DNA from: Opisthorchis felineus
Taxonomy: Eukaryota; Platyhelminthes; Trematoda; Opisthorchiida; Opisthorchiidae
Direction of reading: 5' to 3'
Length of the DNA: 64,000 nt
Assembly (NCBI GenBank): GCA_004794785.1
Contig: SJOL01007550.1
Span: 34,875 to 98,874 of the forward strand
This document shows positions 43,245-55,474 of the stretch, piece by piece. Made by a program: the position numbers and the translations under genes. Each line of letters opens with the position of its first letter. The first letter of the stretch is position 1. The notes below the pieces were generated by a model. The model searched no databases and was not told the DNA's origin. It saw only the letters and a program-made list of their open reading frames with translations.

Positions 43245-44130
43245 AGTATTGATGTTGAAGAGGATGACGATGACCATGATGATAGATGAACCGCAGCGAT
43301 TGCGTCTACTGTCAAACTGCAACTTCGCTGGTCCATACGACAGCAGCAGGTAAATAGGTAAACTCTGAGGTAACATTAAATTTGCTCTAGCTAGCCGAAT
43401 TAGTTGCTCGCAGTTTATGATCTGTATCCAATTGTGCGTGGACACCTGTCCTTAGCTGAAGGTTTTTGTGGACCTAGGCGAAGGTCATACGAAGTTCATC
43501 GAGCAAATGCTCAACCCGTGCACGTTTCTGTATGCGGGTGCCTCATCAAACACGTGTTTGTGTGTCGCTTGAACAATCGACACCTAGGAGAATGCTATAG
43601 AAACGACGCTAGAATGAGCGGATAAACGATGGTGGTAATCGCTTCAGATGAGTTCCACAATGTACGGGCGCACCTCTCTTAAATGGAGCTCTGTTAAATA
43701 CATAAATTTTCAGACAAAGCCGCCTTGATTCCTTGGCTGAGAAAGAATCCGACCGTTCCAGCCAGGAAACGTATGACTTACCAACCCAACTGATTTTCTC
43801 TCCAAACCTTCTTTAATAATTTCATGTTCAGCACAAAGTTCTTTTTTTCTGTTGGTCTTAAAGCCAGCGACTTTTCTATTCGTTCGAAAATTTAACTCCG
43901 CAAACTATGCAAGTAGGCTCTTCAAGATGATAGACAGCTAAAGCAACAATCGGGTTGTTTACTTTCCTTGTTCCCAAGAGTATTGTTCGCAAGAATATTG
44001 TGGGCTATCCGATTTTTGTCCAAACACTGTGCAACCACTGCCAAGCACATCAGGTTTTACTGCCTTCAGAGGTGACGGTCCGAAATTTCTGGAAACTTGG
44101 GAAAATATTGCTAGGTCAGCTTGTGGTGGT
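43245..44130. other. No recognisable gene or repeat
   Basis: Frames of 70-80 codons (43233-43445, 43404-43625, 43955-44197) without recognised domains. Confidence 0.4.
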
Positions 44131-44136
44131 GTCTGT

Positions 44137-44185
44137 TTACATCTGTTTGCTCGGCTTAGTAGTTTGGTTGCCAATGTCTTATCGT
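44137..44185 (-). repeat. Repeat D fragment, antisense
   Basis: TCTGTTTGCTCGGCTTAGTA, GTTTGGTTGCCAATGTCTTA and TCGTCAG resemble the antisense 3' end of repeat D. Partial match. Confidence 0.45.
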
Positions 44186-44199
44186 CAGCTGAGCTGATA

Positions 44200-45925
44200 T
44201 CATTCGTTCAGTGATGAACAATGTTGTGTTTTAATCTACTCCGTTCCGATCAACGATAACTAGGAATGAATTTGAACAGCTCCATCTGTCCGACCCATCT
44301 GTACTACTCAGTTGCAAACGGTGGCCACCAGCGTGGATTCAGATGCCACGTTTCTAAGGATGCTACGTTGGTTAACGTGTTGCAAGTGAAGTCTTTTTCT
44401 CCAGAGAGTGGTTGCAAAGGTGATTGACGCCTAGCCTTGGTACAGGCCGCACCCTGACTCGGCCCCTTTAGATTGGTGACTGCCTCAATGGATCGGATGC
44501 AAATACCCGTTGTGTAGCATTGTTTTCAGTATCTTTGGCCTCTAACAAATTTACAACACCATTTACAAGTCATACAGGTGGGTCTGTGCGGTCTCACAGT
44601 AAACATCATGCCACAGATGTCCTTGCTGCTATCTTAGTCACACCGGGCGCATGGCATCCACCTCTTGTCATGTGATCACCGTTCAGGATCACTAAGTCAG
44701 CTGACGCAGATTGTGAATAAACAGAGCTCAACAGAACAGGACAGGGTTGAAGCGGTAGTTGCTACCCCAGTAGTTGCATTCAGGTGACATGAAATCGGAG
44801 TACAATCTCATTTTTACATGATTCCCAACACAAAGAGGTTATGCAAACTGTGATTCAGTTTTGAGTAAAACTTGCTGCTTCTGGTGGCGATGTAGTAAAA
44901 CTGAATCAGGTGTGTGTCCTATTCTTCCGGTGCCAGTTGATAAGCGAAACTCACCACAGACTCTGAGCTGTTGTCTTACCTGGTCAGCTGACAAATGGGT
45001 CGTTATGATCTAGTTAGCTTACATTACTCATATTTGACCCAAACTAATTCATGGCACCCACCTTTCACTACGGTAGATTTTGGTGACGCGTCCTCTCGTT
45101 CGGATGGTTCTCTCCAGAGGACTCGCTCGCTTTATTTGTAATCTTCAACTTCGGTTTGCGTCAGCTTCCCCAAAAGGTTCACTTTTACGTCTACACAAAG
45201 GCGAACCAAGCCCAACGTCAAGATCATTGAGATGTCGTTTTTCCAGAAGCTTGTTGAATTCAGCAGGTTGCAAACAGAGGATCAAACGATTCGCTGTATA
45301 GTGCGACAAGGATAAACAGATAAGGCGAGTTTGTTTGAATGACTTTAAACAGCACTGTGGACATATCAGATGTGGAATCTGACATACTATGGAAGACGGT
45401 ATGTGAAACAAGACAACAGGCAAGGACCAAATTGAAAGCTGCCGTAGTAACACACCCAAGACCACACAAGGGCGTAGGGGTATCACATTTCCCAAACGGA
45501 ACAACTTATTCTGCCCAGGTAAACAGTTGTGTGTTCTTTGTGTTCTCGATGCTTGCAACCACTGGCAGCATGGGGTGATGGAGTGCGATTAAAACACCGA
45601 GAGGAGCTTTTTTCGCTCCAAGCTGTGTCCTGTCTTTAGAAGAAACCTCAATAACAAACCTGTTTGGATTCCGCTCATAGAAGAACATGTGACCATGAAT
45701 GGAACTGCAGAAAATATCATCGAAAAAACTGTTGATGGCTGAAGAAGCCGTATCGGAAACCATAACCTAAAGACAACTTCAGGAACCGATTATGATTTCT
45801 CCCACTTTTACAGTTGACCTCTGAGCTCCTACACCTAAGAATTTTTGAGCCGCAGGCCTGATGGTACCTTTCCGCTAAATGCTATGAGTTGTGGAGTGAT
45901 TTTCCCAGGTTTTGGAGAGTGAGTC
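44200..45925. other. No recognisable gene; overlapping 137-codon frame unassigned
   Basis: A 137-codon minus frame (45145-45558) overlaps four other frames on both strands and has no recognised domain. The remainder has no notable open frame. Confidence 0.4.
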
Positions 45926-45929
45926 CACT

Positions 45930-46130
45930 TGATGAACCCCGACAAGTGCGAAACTACTATTGTTCTGGACGTAACACACTACTAATAAGATTGGGGCAAC
46001 TCTTCAACTAGTGTTCTGTCTTGGATTGTGAGAAATTGCGCAGTACCGTGTCGAAATATCGGTAGCTTGAGTGCACTTATTGTTTGTTAATCAAGTAGAT
46101 TGTGACCTGTTCACCGAGCTTGTCATCAGA
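45930..46130. repeat. Degenerate repeat C and D pieces
   Basis: GATGAACCCCGACAAGTGCG near 45933 resembles sense C; GTAACACACTACTAATAAGA near 45971 resembles antisense C; GACCTGTTCACCGAGCTTG near 46106 is antisense D. Mixed orientation. Confidence 0.45.
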
Positions 46131-46835
46131 CGAGCGGAAGGCTGGTTGGGTACATTCTCCTTACCTGCGTGCGTTTATTTGGCATCTGGAGAGTAACCGT
46201 TATTTCTTGACGTGACTGGCCAATTGGGAGACGGCATTATCGTGAGTTCAATGGTTCGTCGATGATCTGTGTTGCGTTGTGGTCTGCCTTCCTTTGATTT
46301 GATTGGTTGTCACGGCGTTTCGAGAGCCGGATGGAATTAGAACGCATAGGACGACGAATCGAGCTGATCTTGGAACATTAGAAACGGTATTAAACCACAC
46401 TGATAACAATATCACATAGACACTACGGGAGATTGTACAGTGAAATTAATTTGACTGTGCTAGGGCGACTGTCATTCAGCGCCTCATGACAAATTTGGGT
46501 TATTTTCGCGCCGCGTAAACTCACAAGTGCCGCCAGATAGGTTTGAGTCAAAAAGTGGCGATACTGGAAATAATGAGGATATTAACAATAATTCCAGCGT
46601 TTTGTTTTCCACAAGCTTTGGCAGTTTCGAATGACTAAATCATGTTGCAACTTCCTTTTCATTTTGATCGAAAATTTCCAATATATCGATCTCTTAGATA
46701 GTAACAATTCTTGAGGATGAGGCTCATAGGAGAGATAGGCCGTGGGTTCGATTCCCCCACTTAGGCAGGGTATGGTTGCTTGCTGCTGTTTGTTGTGGGG
46801 ATCCCCACAAAACAACCATCAACATCAAATGTAAG
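46131..46835. other. No recognisable gene or repeat
   Basis: GGTTCGATTCCCCC near 46745 resembles a B box on the plus strand but no A box or SINE body was found upstream. A 77-codon minus frame (46582-46815) covers it. Confidence 0.35.
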
Positions 46836-46839
46836 GTAC

Positions 46840-47110
46840 TACACACAATATTGCTAAAAACTCTGACAACCCACCACCGGTTTCACCCTTGGTGCCCATC
46901 AGGTAGGCACAGTCCCTGAGTTTCCGTCAACCTTATGTTCTACCTGAACCCAGGTTAGGCAGATTTTTACCAATACTTTTGGTTGCACACGAATTTCGTT
47001 TCGGCAGGACACTCAACTGAATCCAAAATACCATCAGAAACATGAAGTTCAGCTGGATTTAGTTGAATCTCCTGTCACAATTAAACTCGTGTGCAAATGA
47101 GGGTATTTAT
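46840..47110. repeat. Repeat C pieces, antisense then sense
   Basis: Bases 46865-46955 are antisense (CCACCGGTTTCACCCTTGGT, TCAGGTAGGCACAGTCCCTG, AGTTTCCGTCAACCTTATGT). Bases 47050-47110 are sense (CAGCTGGATTTAGTTGAATC, CTCGTGTGCAAATGAGGGTA). The order places the 5' ends outward. Confidence 0.7.
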
Positions 47111-47114
47111 CGAA

Positions 47115-49545
47115 AACTATCACCCCTCTTTTTGTCTCGTCAAGATAACCATTTTTACCCATTTCTATGCCCTATGCATTTCATACAAACAATTCTTCGT
47201 AAAAATCCTTACAGTAAGTTTGCGGATTGCCGACGCTCTCACAATGACTTGATTTTCTCTCACATTCCAAATCCAGACTTCCATTAACGTTAGAGAAGTT
47301 GTAACACTATAAAAGGAGTTCATACTCTGCAACTGTGCCCCATATTGACTGTCAGAAATTCGGCTCACTCGTGTGCTTCGATTTCAAAAGCGAATCCGAC
47401 AAAAATCGATCAGTGTCGTCTGTGAGTTGTGTAATGAGGTTATTCTCATGCCTAAAATTATTTCCGTAGGAGAAAGCTACTGATGTCGGATTTCTGTTCC
47501 TCGAAAAGAAGCCAAATAAATGGGACCCAGCCCGAGTAGAGTGAATTTTAAAAAAAAGTCATTCTACTATTTTAAGCGCACCTGTCGAGTACCAAGTTCA
47601 CAGAGTGTGGATTCAAGCTGTGGTGAGTTTTGCCTACAACGCATTTCCATCGACTCGGATCCATCGCGCGTCACTTCGCACAAAATGATTTCACAAAAAA
47701 AAAACGAACGCCTAATCAATACCCAGATGTGCGGTGATAGACCATATTCATGCAAGATGAGATCCCTCATTTCCTATTTCAACACTACTCATAAGGTCGA
47801 TGAAAACCCCAGACAGCCTTCCTAAAAGAGCACCAAATTGTACGTAGGTTATAAGAAATATTCATTTACGAGCTAACCAGTTGTTAACGGCTGACTCAGC
47901 TGACTAGGTAAGGTGACAAAGTAAGTTTTTTCGATACTACTGAGGTTGTGAAACATTATAAACTGGAGAGGTTTAGGTAACTTTAGGCTGGGTTTCCCGT
48001 CAACACCACAGAAACTTGCAAATGAGTGTTGCTCGTAATACGACTGCCGAGCGGCTCAAAAGAAATGTAGGCATGATGCAGCTGAGATATCAGAAAAACA
48101 GACCTGCTCCAAACTTCGGTCAAAAGTTAACTGTTGACAAACGGTTACTTCCAGCTTCTAATCTCTCTCTGTGTGTGTGTTGTGCTCAAGCAAGTTCAAC
48201 AATCCGGTGGATTTCAACTGTCACTTGAGGAGGCACTCACGAAACCAAAGGAGATCAATGTATATACTCAATCAATAACGCAGCACGCATACGAGAGTAT
48301 GGGGTGCAAGTGGAATCTAATGACATTCTGAATTTTCCTCCATGAAAATCGGCAATTCGACGAGTAGCTTTTTTGAGCAGTTACAGCCGCCATGATTATA
48401 CTTAAATCAGGAAATGTTCAAAACGTCTGCGATGGCACTGAAATGCCACAATTTTTGGAAAGTTGTCCTTCGGCTTTTGATTTTTCGAGATTAAGAAATG
48501 TACCACGGTTTCACGGTGCTTGATAGGTCATCCTGCTTACAGAGGAGAAGCATGACAGCAGAAGACGTTCTCAAACCATCCTTATCGTTTGCTCGTAAAG
48601 CGAAGCTGAACGTCATTCAGAAGGGAACATCAGAACAAGCTCCAAATAACTTTCAAAAAACCTTCTAATTCAGCCAAGAAAAGCGACTTCTACCTATCGA
48701 AGTGGATCTTTCTAAGCAGCGCGAAACGGCATTAGATGCTGAAAAGTTTATAGAGCCTGAACTGATAGGTGAGCGATGCGAGTTCCTGTCTTACCATCGG
48801 CAAAATTTCGGGTTCTGATGGCACTGTGATTGCGCTGATTGTCCGCCTAGGTCAAGTGGTCCCGGAGATAGACAACTTTCATTGAGTCCTCAGTATGCTG
48901 TCATTTCATCCGTCCACACCTTTGAACATTCTTATAACCAGGTTCAATATTCGACAATTAACCGAATGGATTCAGTATGTCTTGAGATCCGGAATATCGT
49001 CTTTGCCCCAGAGTGACCGTTGTCATGGAACTAAAATGATACCAGTTCCAGATGGTCGCAGTGAAAACCGAAAGCCGTAAACTTACCCATCAATCAGTGT
49101 ATACTAACGATGAACTCACGAGCTCTCGTGATTTTCAAACTATCGCAGGCTGAAAATTTTGTGCAATTCTTTTGTGAGCTGATATCGTAGCAAATGACTG
49201 GCTTGTCTGATCATGTTTCCTTTTATCGCAATGTGTTAATCAGGATATAGTTGGGCGAGTTTGTAAAAAGTTATTCATCCTAGAATTAAGGCACTCCAAC
49301 GACGTAATTGTTTGGTCGCCTTAAATCCACTCGGTCAGAGTTTGAATTTGAGCATACAGTTCGTAGTAAGATCCCGTTACTGTTCACTTAGATCATCCAG
49401 TCGGTTAGCTACCGAGGACAGGAGTAATGGACTGATCGCTAGAACTTCAAATCAGTAGGGTTTCAAGGGCGTCAACATAGACAATGCGCACTTTTCTTAG
49501 ACGATCAATGACCACACAGACATATCTGAAAGGAGTTATTTTTTG
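47115..49545. other. No recognisable gene; small repeat C fragment
   Basis: GGTTTCCCGTCAACACC and TTGCAAATGAGTGTTG at 47992-48030 are a sense C fragment. A 101-codon plus frame (47520-47825) is basic and Cys-containing but overlaps a 67-codon minus frame and has no recognised domain. Frames at 48016-48331 and 48895-49080 are also unassigned. Confidence 0.4.
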
Positions 49546-49554
49546 ACTGTGGAC

Positions 49555-49660
49555 GTAGCACACTACTTATATGGGGTTTCTGAAAGCTCTTTGACAGTCC
49601 CCTATCGGTTTCGCCCTTGTTGGGGCTCCTCATGTAGATAAAGTTCAAGTTTTCATTAGT
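49555..49660 (-). repeat. Repeat C, antisense partial copy
   Basis: GTAGCACACTACTTATATGG, CCCTATCGGTTTCGCCCTTG and TTGGGGCTCCTCATGTAGA match antisense C. Confidence 0.7.
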
Positions 49661-49664
49661 TTTA

Positions 49665-50375
49665 TGTTTGTTTCGCTCTCCGAACCAGAAGAACGAGCCA
49701 GATTCTCCGAAAAGTTTGAACACCCAAACCTTGACTAGTAGCTGTCAATATTCATCTCTGTAAATAGGTTACCAAAAAGGGGTTGGTCGTCTGGAGGGCA
49801 ACAGTTCCACTGATGTTCGGGAAGGGGTGATCATTCTGAAACCAGAGAACTTCTACGTTTCCAACTAGTCAGCAGTGGCTTTTGACCAACCCAGAGTGAT
49901 TCCACTGCCCCAGCTGTTTGTTTCTTAAACGAATAGAAACTGCCATGAGTCTAAGATAATAGCTTGCAACAGCTCAAACGGAATACGCTCAGAGTACCTA
50001 GTATCCGTGCGGTTAAATTCCTCTTGGGGAGTTTGCTGATAAGCCACACTAGACCTCTATCAGCAACCTTGTGAGTAGTGTCCCTCGAATAAAATTCTAG
50101 CCATGCTTTACATTCCACGACACTTCAGGACTGGACAGGGAAGCAATCCTATTACGTAACAGCACCCGGAACTGGTGGCTGTGTCGAGTTATCGGTAGCC
50201 CAGATGTGTTAACTGACTGCTGACCCACATTCGATTGACACATCCGAGCGTAGATGCTTTCTCTCGCGCAGCGTTACCTACAGATCGTCGTTAAATCATG
50301 CACAACTTTGGAACTCAGCCGCAAGAAACGACAAACGAATGGTTGGGCTAATGGTCAGGGATGCTCATATCAACT
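49665..50375. other. No recognisable gene; short repeat C piece
   Basis: CAGCAACCTTGTGAGTAGTG at 50060-50079 is a C fragment. Otherwise nothing recognised. Confidence 0.4.
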
Positions 50376-50379
50376 CCGT

Positions 50380-51275
50380 CAAGCCGTCCTTTTGGCCGTT
50401 ACACGTAACTGAATACTTGACACTCCCGTCAAAAAAGGATGCAAAAAACACCTCATCATCCTCTTTCCGCCAGATGGAAAAGAAAGCCCAACCCTCATTA
50501 CAGAAAATCGGACTATATACTCGACGAAACCGCCACCACATGTCGCTGTCTTGAGCAAGGCCGGACTAAAATGTCTCCAAACAAAGTCAACAGAAACCTC
50601 GAAAGATCTCAGAATCTGCAAAGGATCATCAAAAAGGAATACTAGCGAATGACAGCTCACTATTTGCACAGTACCTGCTTCTACGGACTCTCGAAGGTGC
50701 ACAAAAAACAATATTAGAAGGCTCATTGTATGACCCCTTGGAAAATCAATATACAAGCTTCCATGGATAAAGGCGAGAAACCATCTTCAATTATCAGCGC
50801 ATAACAATTTTTGGACAAGCTGATGGATATTTGAGTCAAAGAACGACAGTTTACAGTACCCTGGGATGTAAGTGCACTTCTCCTATCTGCGGACGTCAAT
50901 TCCTCAAAGACAGCTATTGTTGACGGTCAGGGGATTCTCAATACATCCCTAGAGAAGGCAGACATCACCGAGCTGTTTAAACTCTGCCGGAACACACAAT
51001 TTGAACTCGACGAACAAACGAAAGGAACGTCAATGGGATCGCCAATGTCAGGAGTCATTACGGAGGTCGCAGTTCAAGAGTTCTAGCGATGTAAACCCAA
51101 AACTACGGATCCATCGCATGGACGAGATTTTTGTTATAGCAGCGAACAAGTCAGTTGCTGAACAGCTTTTTCGACTACAAGACGAAAAAGATGATGGAAA
51201 ACAGGTACTTTGGGATATGGACCTCATCAGACTGCCGAATGGACAGCTATAAACCGCGGTCTAACGAAAAATAAC
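50380..51275 (+). pseudogene. Penelope-like element reverse transcriptase fragment 2
   Basis: Plus-strand reading: YILDETATTCRCLEQGRTKM and NLERSQNLQRIIKKEY (N-terminal PLE region), FYGLSKVHKKQ (consensus YGLPKIHK), then ELFKLCRNTQFELDEQTKGT, GTSMGSPMSGVITEVAVQEF (motif B, consensus GTPMGSPISGLIAE), HRMDEIFVIAANKS (the YxDD site mutated), and WDMDLIRLPNGQL (consensus FLDVLVxRxxNGxL). Stops and shifts throughout, and the motif A block is poorly preserved. Coding similarity resumes beyond the SINE at 51283-51410. Confidence 0.85.
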
Positions 51276-51282
51276 AATTGCT

Positions 51283-51410
51283 CAGCTGTAACACCCTTTC
51301 GGTGCATGGCTACCATGCTACCCGAAGAAGAGCGAGGGCTGAGCTATTGCCATGTTACCCAAGTCTAGGAAGTAGTAGTTGGGTTTGAACCACGAACGAT
51401 CCTATTGGTG
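51283..51410 (-). repeat. SINE family A, antisense, interrupting the PLE
   Basis: AGCTGTAACACCCTTTCGGT, GCTACCCGAAGAAGAGCGAG, CATGTTACCCAAGTCTAGGA and TGGGTTTGAACCACGAAC match family A antisense. PLE coding similarity stops just before it and resumes after about 51440. A clear target-site duplication was not seen. Confidence 0.8.
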
Positions 51411-51439
51411 CCTTTGTTACCGAGTAACCTTGAGGTATA

Positions 51440-51565
51440 CGGGAAAGCGATCCACATAAAAGCTGTCCAGAAGCTGTTCAAGTGGACTGAGGCACTGCAG
51501 CGCTACCCAGGCCAAAGTCAAAGAAAAGCCAGGTTTAGACAAAGCCATCCGAACAGGCTATCCTT
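51440..51565 (+). pseudogene. PLE linker, continuation after the SINE
   Basis: AIHIKAVQKLFKWTEALQRY resembles the PLE segment that follows the RT core (HKxxxVKTLFxRxxxxC). It is in the expected order after the fragment ending near 51275. No endonuclease part was recognised further downstream. Confidence 0.55.
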
Positions 51566-51569
51566 GAAA

Positions 51570-52550
51570 CCGAAGCAGAAGACTGTTTCATACTGATGAT
51601 TCATAGCCATTTACGTGAAGACGAAGCACAATGGAGAGTGACCGATAGACTCGAAGAGAAAATGCGATTAATGTCTCTGCGTAGTGCCCATAATCAAACA
51701 TATGAATAGTCACAAGGATGTTGCCCTCGTATTGATGGTAACCATAGCTCTCGTCGCTGGCTTGGCATGTGGAACGCCCATTCGAGGCACGCTTTAACTT
51801 GTTCGGCCGGACACCCTGCACGACCACAACTTCAACTGAAGGGATTAAAATTCCAACATCAGGAAGAATCATTTCAAGTACGTTGCTGTCACGTACATTT
51901 CACTGACTGGTTCTCGGTATGTAAAACAAACCACTGGGACGAGGTTCAAGTGTTTTTTCCAGCGTGATAGCGAGTATAGCGAAGCCAGTGGGATGAAAAA
52001 CCAAGACATGGTAGTCGACCTGTATTATCTCATTGTAGTTGGATAAAACTCAAGTGTCGGTCATGAATTAGAAATTTCCTGGGCAGAACCAAACCAGATA
52101 TTCAGTTCCTCTTGGTCAGCTTGCTGCAGCTTGCCAGCTGATTCAAGGTATGCTTCCGAGACACCAGTTGACAAGGGCTTGAGAACGTCTCCTGTCCCCA
52201 CCAGTGGAGGTAAAGTCTCCCCACCACACTGTGTAATTCCGAGACTGAGTAGAGCGCAATTCCGACTCCTCAAGTGGTGCACAATCAGTGCACTGACCTC
52301 ATTTGTCAAGCAGTCATTCAAACTGAATGAATAAACTTGTGAAAAATAGACGCCAATGCTATACACACACACGCGCGCACGTTGGACGTTAACACGACCA
52401 AGTGACAAAGTTGGCGATAATACGGGACCAGTTCGCCGATAAATAACGAAATGCAAAGAAAACATTGAACACTTACGACAGGATCAATGAAATAGAGTTG
52501 GTTGCGGAAGACAACGGTTCATGAACGACCTCTAAGCGGGGGAGGTAATC
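51570..52550. other. No recognisable gene or repeat
   Basis: A 94-codon minus frame (51588-51872) and a 134-codon minus frame (52061-52465) have no recognised domain. ACACACACGCGCGCACG near 52366 is a short CA-rich run. Confidence 0.4.
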
Positions 52551-52553
52551 ATC

Positions 52554-52690
52554 GTTCAGCTGTGACACCCTTTCGCTGCCTGGTTGGCATGCCACCCGAA
52601 GGAAGCCTGAGGGCTGAGATCCTGCCAGGTTGTGCAAGCCTAAATAGGAACAGTCGAGATGCCAGGGTTCGAAACACGCAACATGTTGGA
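52554..52690 (-). repeat. SINE family A, antisense copy
   Basis: CAGCTGTGACACCCTTTCGC, CCACCCGAAGGAAGCCTGAG, CTGCCAGGTTGTGCAAGCCT and GGGTTCGAAACACG are family A antisense. The tRNA A-box end is truncated. Confidence 0.85.
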
Positions 52691-52699
52691 TGTATGAAG

Positions 52700-53160
52700 T
52701 TCACCTGGTAGTTTGAGAAAACATCGCCAGAATTGACTAAATACAGAGTCCTCGTAAATAAGACCAAAAGAACTGACAGTTTGTTACATTTGTTGTTTTT
52801 TTATAAACAAAGTGACACAGAGCTCCCCCAACCCATTTGTCTAGTCATCTCCGAGAAAAATCGTCCAAATCTGGGTACAGAGATACCAGAAATTACATCG
52901 ATTCCTCTTCTCACCATGATTTCACTAACTAACACCCATTTCATACACATCAGCCTTGAAATGTTGGTGCGTAGCATTACTTTCTGAGCACACCTCTTAG
53001 TACACACCAGTTTGTTTACAAACCTGAAGGAACGACAGCTGACGCAGGTGTGCTTGCAAAACGAATGAAATATTGAAAGCCGTGGAAGTTGTGACGCACG
53101 CCTCCACCACCTGTCCACTCCACACTATGCACAAACTCTTCACATCTTAGCAACTGAAGA
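52700..53160. other. No recognisable gene or repeat
   Basis: A 105-codon minus frame (52801-53118) and an 84-codon plus frame (52733-52987) overlap; neither was recognised. Confidence 0.4.
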
Positions 53161-53164
53161 TGTC

Positions 53165-53470
53165 GTCATCAGTGTTGACTCTGCTGCCTCACTGCCACAC
53201 AACCACAAATTTTATCTAATTATAGTGGCAGCGTTAATGTGAAAAGAAAACAGTGGGTATTTGGGAGGGGAGACGTGTCACTCGCGTGTCACAAGCAGTT
53301 TGAAGTGCCTACACCTCCAAGTGCTCAGTCAGACAATCTGGAAAGAAACAGACAGCATGAATGTGACTGACATCGAACAGTCGCCACTGCCTGCAATGTC
53401 CCCAGCTAACCGCAGGGAGATTCACGAAGACCCCATCCTTAAAGGATGGGGACGGAACCGACAACACATG
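53165..53470. repeat. Repeat E, copy 2
   Basis: Same orientation as 2755-3050. Shared blocks: CATCAGTGTTGACTCTGCTG, GTGCCTACACCTCCAAGTGC, CAGACAATCTGGA and CGACCCCATCCTTAAAGGAT-like bases near 53430 (CCCATCCTGGAGGGCGAG in copy 1). Confidence 0.65.
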
Positions 53471-53474
53471 AACT

Positions 53475-54280
53475 CCTCATAATCTCTTTCACACACTCTC
53501 TGCAAGTCATAAGTTGCCCACCTCGCAGTCTACGCCATTATGAGAAGGCACAGAGAACAACATTCGTCTCGGTAGACGATGTTTCGGCATCCATAGCCGG
53601 ACAACCGCAGTTGATGTGTCTGGGTGTTCTTCGCCACTGAGATACTTGCTGCACAACCGATTACCCGTTTTCGAATTACCACGTCACGAATCCGTTGAGG
53701 CTATCCGACGTCAGCAACACCTCTGAGACAGTGGTAGTCAAATACCTAAAGACATTTCTCATCATCTGCCCGCAGAGGCCATGACTAAAAACGATACAAC
53801 AATGCAGCCCTTGTTGTGTCTGGTACATGCGGCCCTTGGGACACTGATTTAAGACTGATTTAGCGAGACATCCATGCCACCTGCTCTTGTCGGCAAAGCA
53901 TTTCCCTCAAATCGAGTCCAAAGAAGTCTGCCTAAATGGAGTCGAAACTTATGCGTGGCCTACATCAATGTTGACAAGCCCTCCTCTCCCCAGTGCTGGT
54001 CCAGTGGCGTAAGGTATATGAGTTGAGTAATCCTCTTGTAAATCATCCTATGATCAAAAATTTATTCTTCTGTCAAACGGTTAACTACCATACATTCCGA
54101 CTTTCCGGTGATCGGCTATTTTATTCTGGCCGCTGTCTCAGTTTTGGTCCCTTCTTATATCGTTTTCAGATGTCTCATCGTGTGTGCCCTAGTGTGCTGT
54201 GTAAACAAGTACACTCGCCTGAAGGAACCCCTACTCTAATAATCGGTAATAGTAAAGAACGTATGACAATATACCGAGAT
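53475..54280. other. No recognisable gene or repeat
   Basis: A 125-codon plus frame (53993-54370) ends inside a repeat D fragment; no domain recognised. Confidence 0.4.
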
Positions 54281-54299
54281 ATTGGTAGCTCGGGGTGCG

Positions 54300-54375
54300 C
54301 GCAGGTAATGTCCCCACGATTGGTGACTAAATTTTTCACAAACAGATTGGCAAGCTCGGTGAACCGATAGCCAAC
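54300..54375 (+). repeat. Repeat D 3' fragment
   Basis: AATGTCCCCACGATTGGTGA, CTAAATTTTTCACAAACAGA and TTGGCAAGCTCGGTGAACCG match the sense 3' end of D. A nearby GATATTGGTAGCTCGGG resembles sequences at 46055 and 50190, a possible small extra repeat. Confidence 0.5.
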
Positions 54376-54379
54376 AGCC

Positions 54380-55020
54380 ACGTGACCTTCAACCAGGCCT
54401 CATGTATGTCACAAGATATATGTATTAGTCTTGAAGGTCTAGTTGAAACCGGTTGAAATCAGACAACCTTTTAACTTTTCACTGGTAATCCAACCATGGT
54501 GTAGTTATTGACTTCTGAAAATTCAACTAGGGGAGATATGTTATTGTAACCTTCAGGGTACTCCTCGAGGGCCAGTTAAGATGGTCGCTTTGAGGTTTGT
54601 TTCTCCGGGGTGGGGGACAAGTGCAGTATTTTCTTGTCTTGTATTTAGCAAGAACGGATCAGTCATTGGTATCACATTTCCGCAGAACTGAAATATTCAA
54701 TCGAACCGCTAAATAACAGTGGGCTTTTCAATCCTATCATAAGGTCCATTAAACGCTGAACACTGCACACTATCGCTTTTGCCGCTCTTCGGGTTCGTCA
54801 GTTACGTCCAGTCCCCAATTCCACATCAACCACCTGTCGCAGTTGAACATCAAATCGTTTGTACTTTTTGGTAAACGTTTATTTGGAAATTAACATGGTG
54901 TTGAGGGAAGACTTACCTGCAACTGATTTGAACATCTCGTTTATGATGGTCTTCTTGAGCTCTAAGTGCTACACAAAGACCGCCTCGTGCTTCACTTGGG
55001 ACGATATCGCAGTAGATTTT
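54380..55020. other. No recognisable gene or repeat
   Basis: Frame of 63 codons (54859-55050) only. Confidence 0.4.
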
Positions 55021-55024
55021 CATA

Positions 55025-55470
55025 AACAAAACTCCTCACAAGGTAGTTGAAAACTCTTCGGCAGTCCACGATCGGTTTCGCTCTTGTTGGGGCTCATCAA
55101 GTAGGCGCAGTCCTCGAGTTGCCGTCAATCCTATGTTTTACTTGAACCCAAATTGCATGAAATTAGCGGAATTTGCAAATTGAGTTGGTTTTAACTAGAG
55201 ACTCAAATGACTCCCAGCTGAATCTCTCGTCTCCAACTGAATGTACTGCACAAAGGCCCCCTTATTTACCATTTTGGTTTACTGGACTATCCGGAGTTTT
55301 AAGCAAGCTTATGAACAGCACTAAACGCGCATCATGACATCTTGAGCGTCTTTCCAGGGGAAACATGAGGTGGCCTTTGTGCACATGTTCAGCTGAAGTA
55401 TATTGAAAAAAATTTTCGCGTGGATTCCAGCTAAGTCTGCCTCCAACACCAAGTTAAGTGATAGACAAAT
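55025..55470. repeat. Repeat C locus: long antisense copy then sense 3' half
   Basis: Bases 55030-55270 are antisense C through most of the unit (GATCGGTTTCGCTCTTGTTG, CTCGAGTTGCCGTCAATCCT, CCCAGCTGAATCTCTCGTCT). Bases 55340-55465 are sense C (GGGGAAACATGAGGTGGCCT, CGCGTGGATTCCAGCTAAGT). Head-to-head arrangement. Confidence 0.75.
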
Positions 55471-55474
55471 GTTT

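Noticed and set aside
42997..43336. Poly-Asp and His-rich frames resembling metal-binding proteins
   Set aside because: Translations of a GAT array; no non-repetitive coding flank.
45145..45558. 137-codon Cys/Leu-rich frame as a membrane protein gene
   Set aside because: Overlapped by several other frames on both strands, with no domain and no splice or promoter context.
46740..46765. tRNA or SINE from the GGTTCGATTCC B-box match
   Set aside because: No A box at the right distance and no match to SINE families A, B or F.
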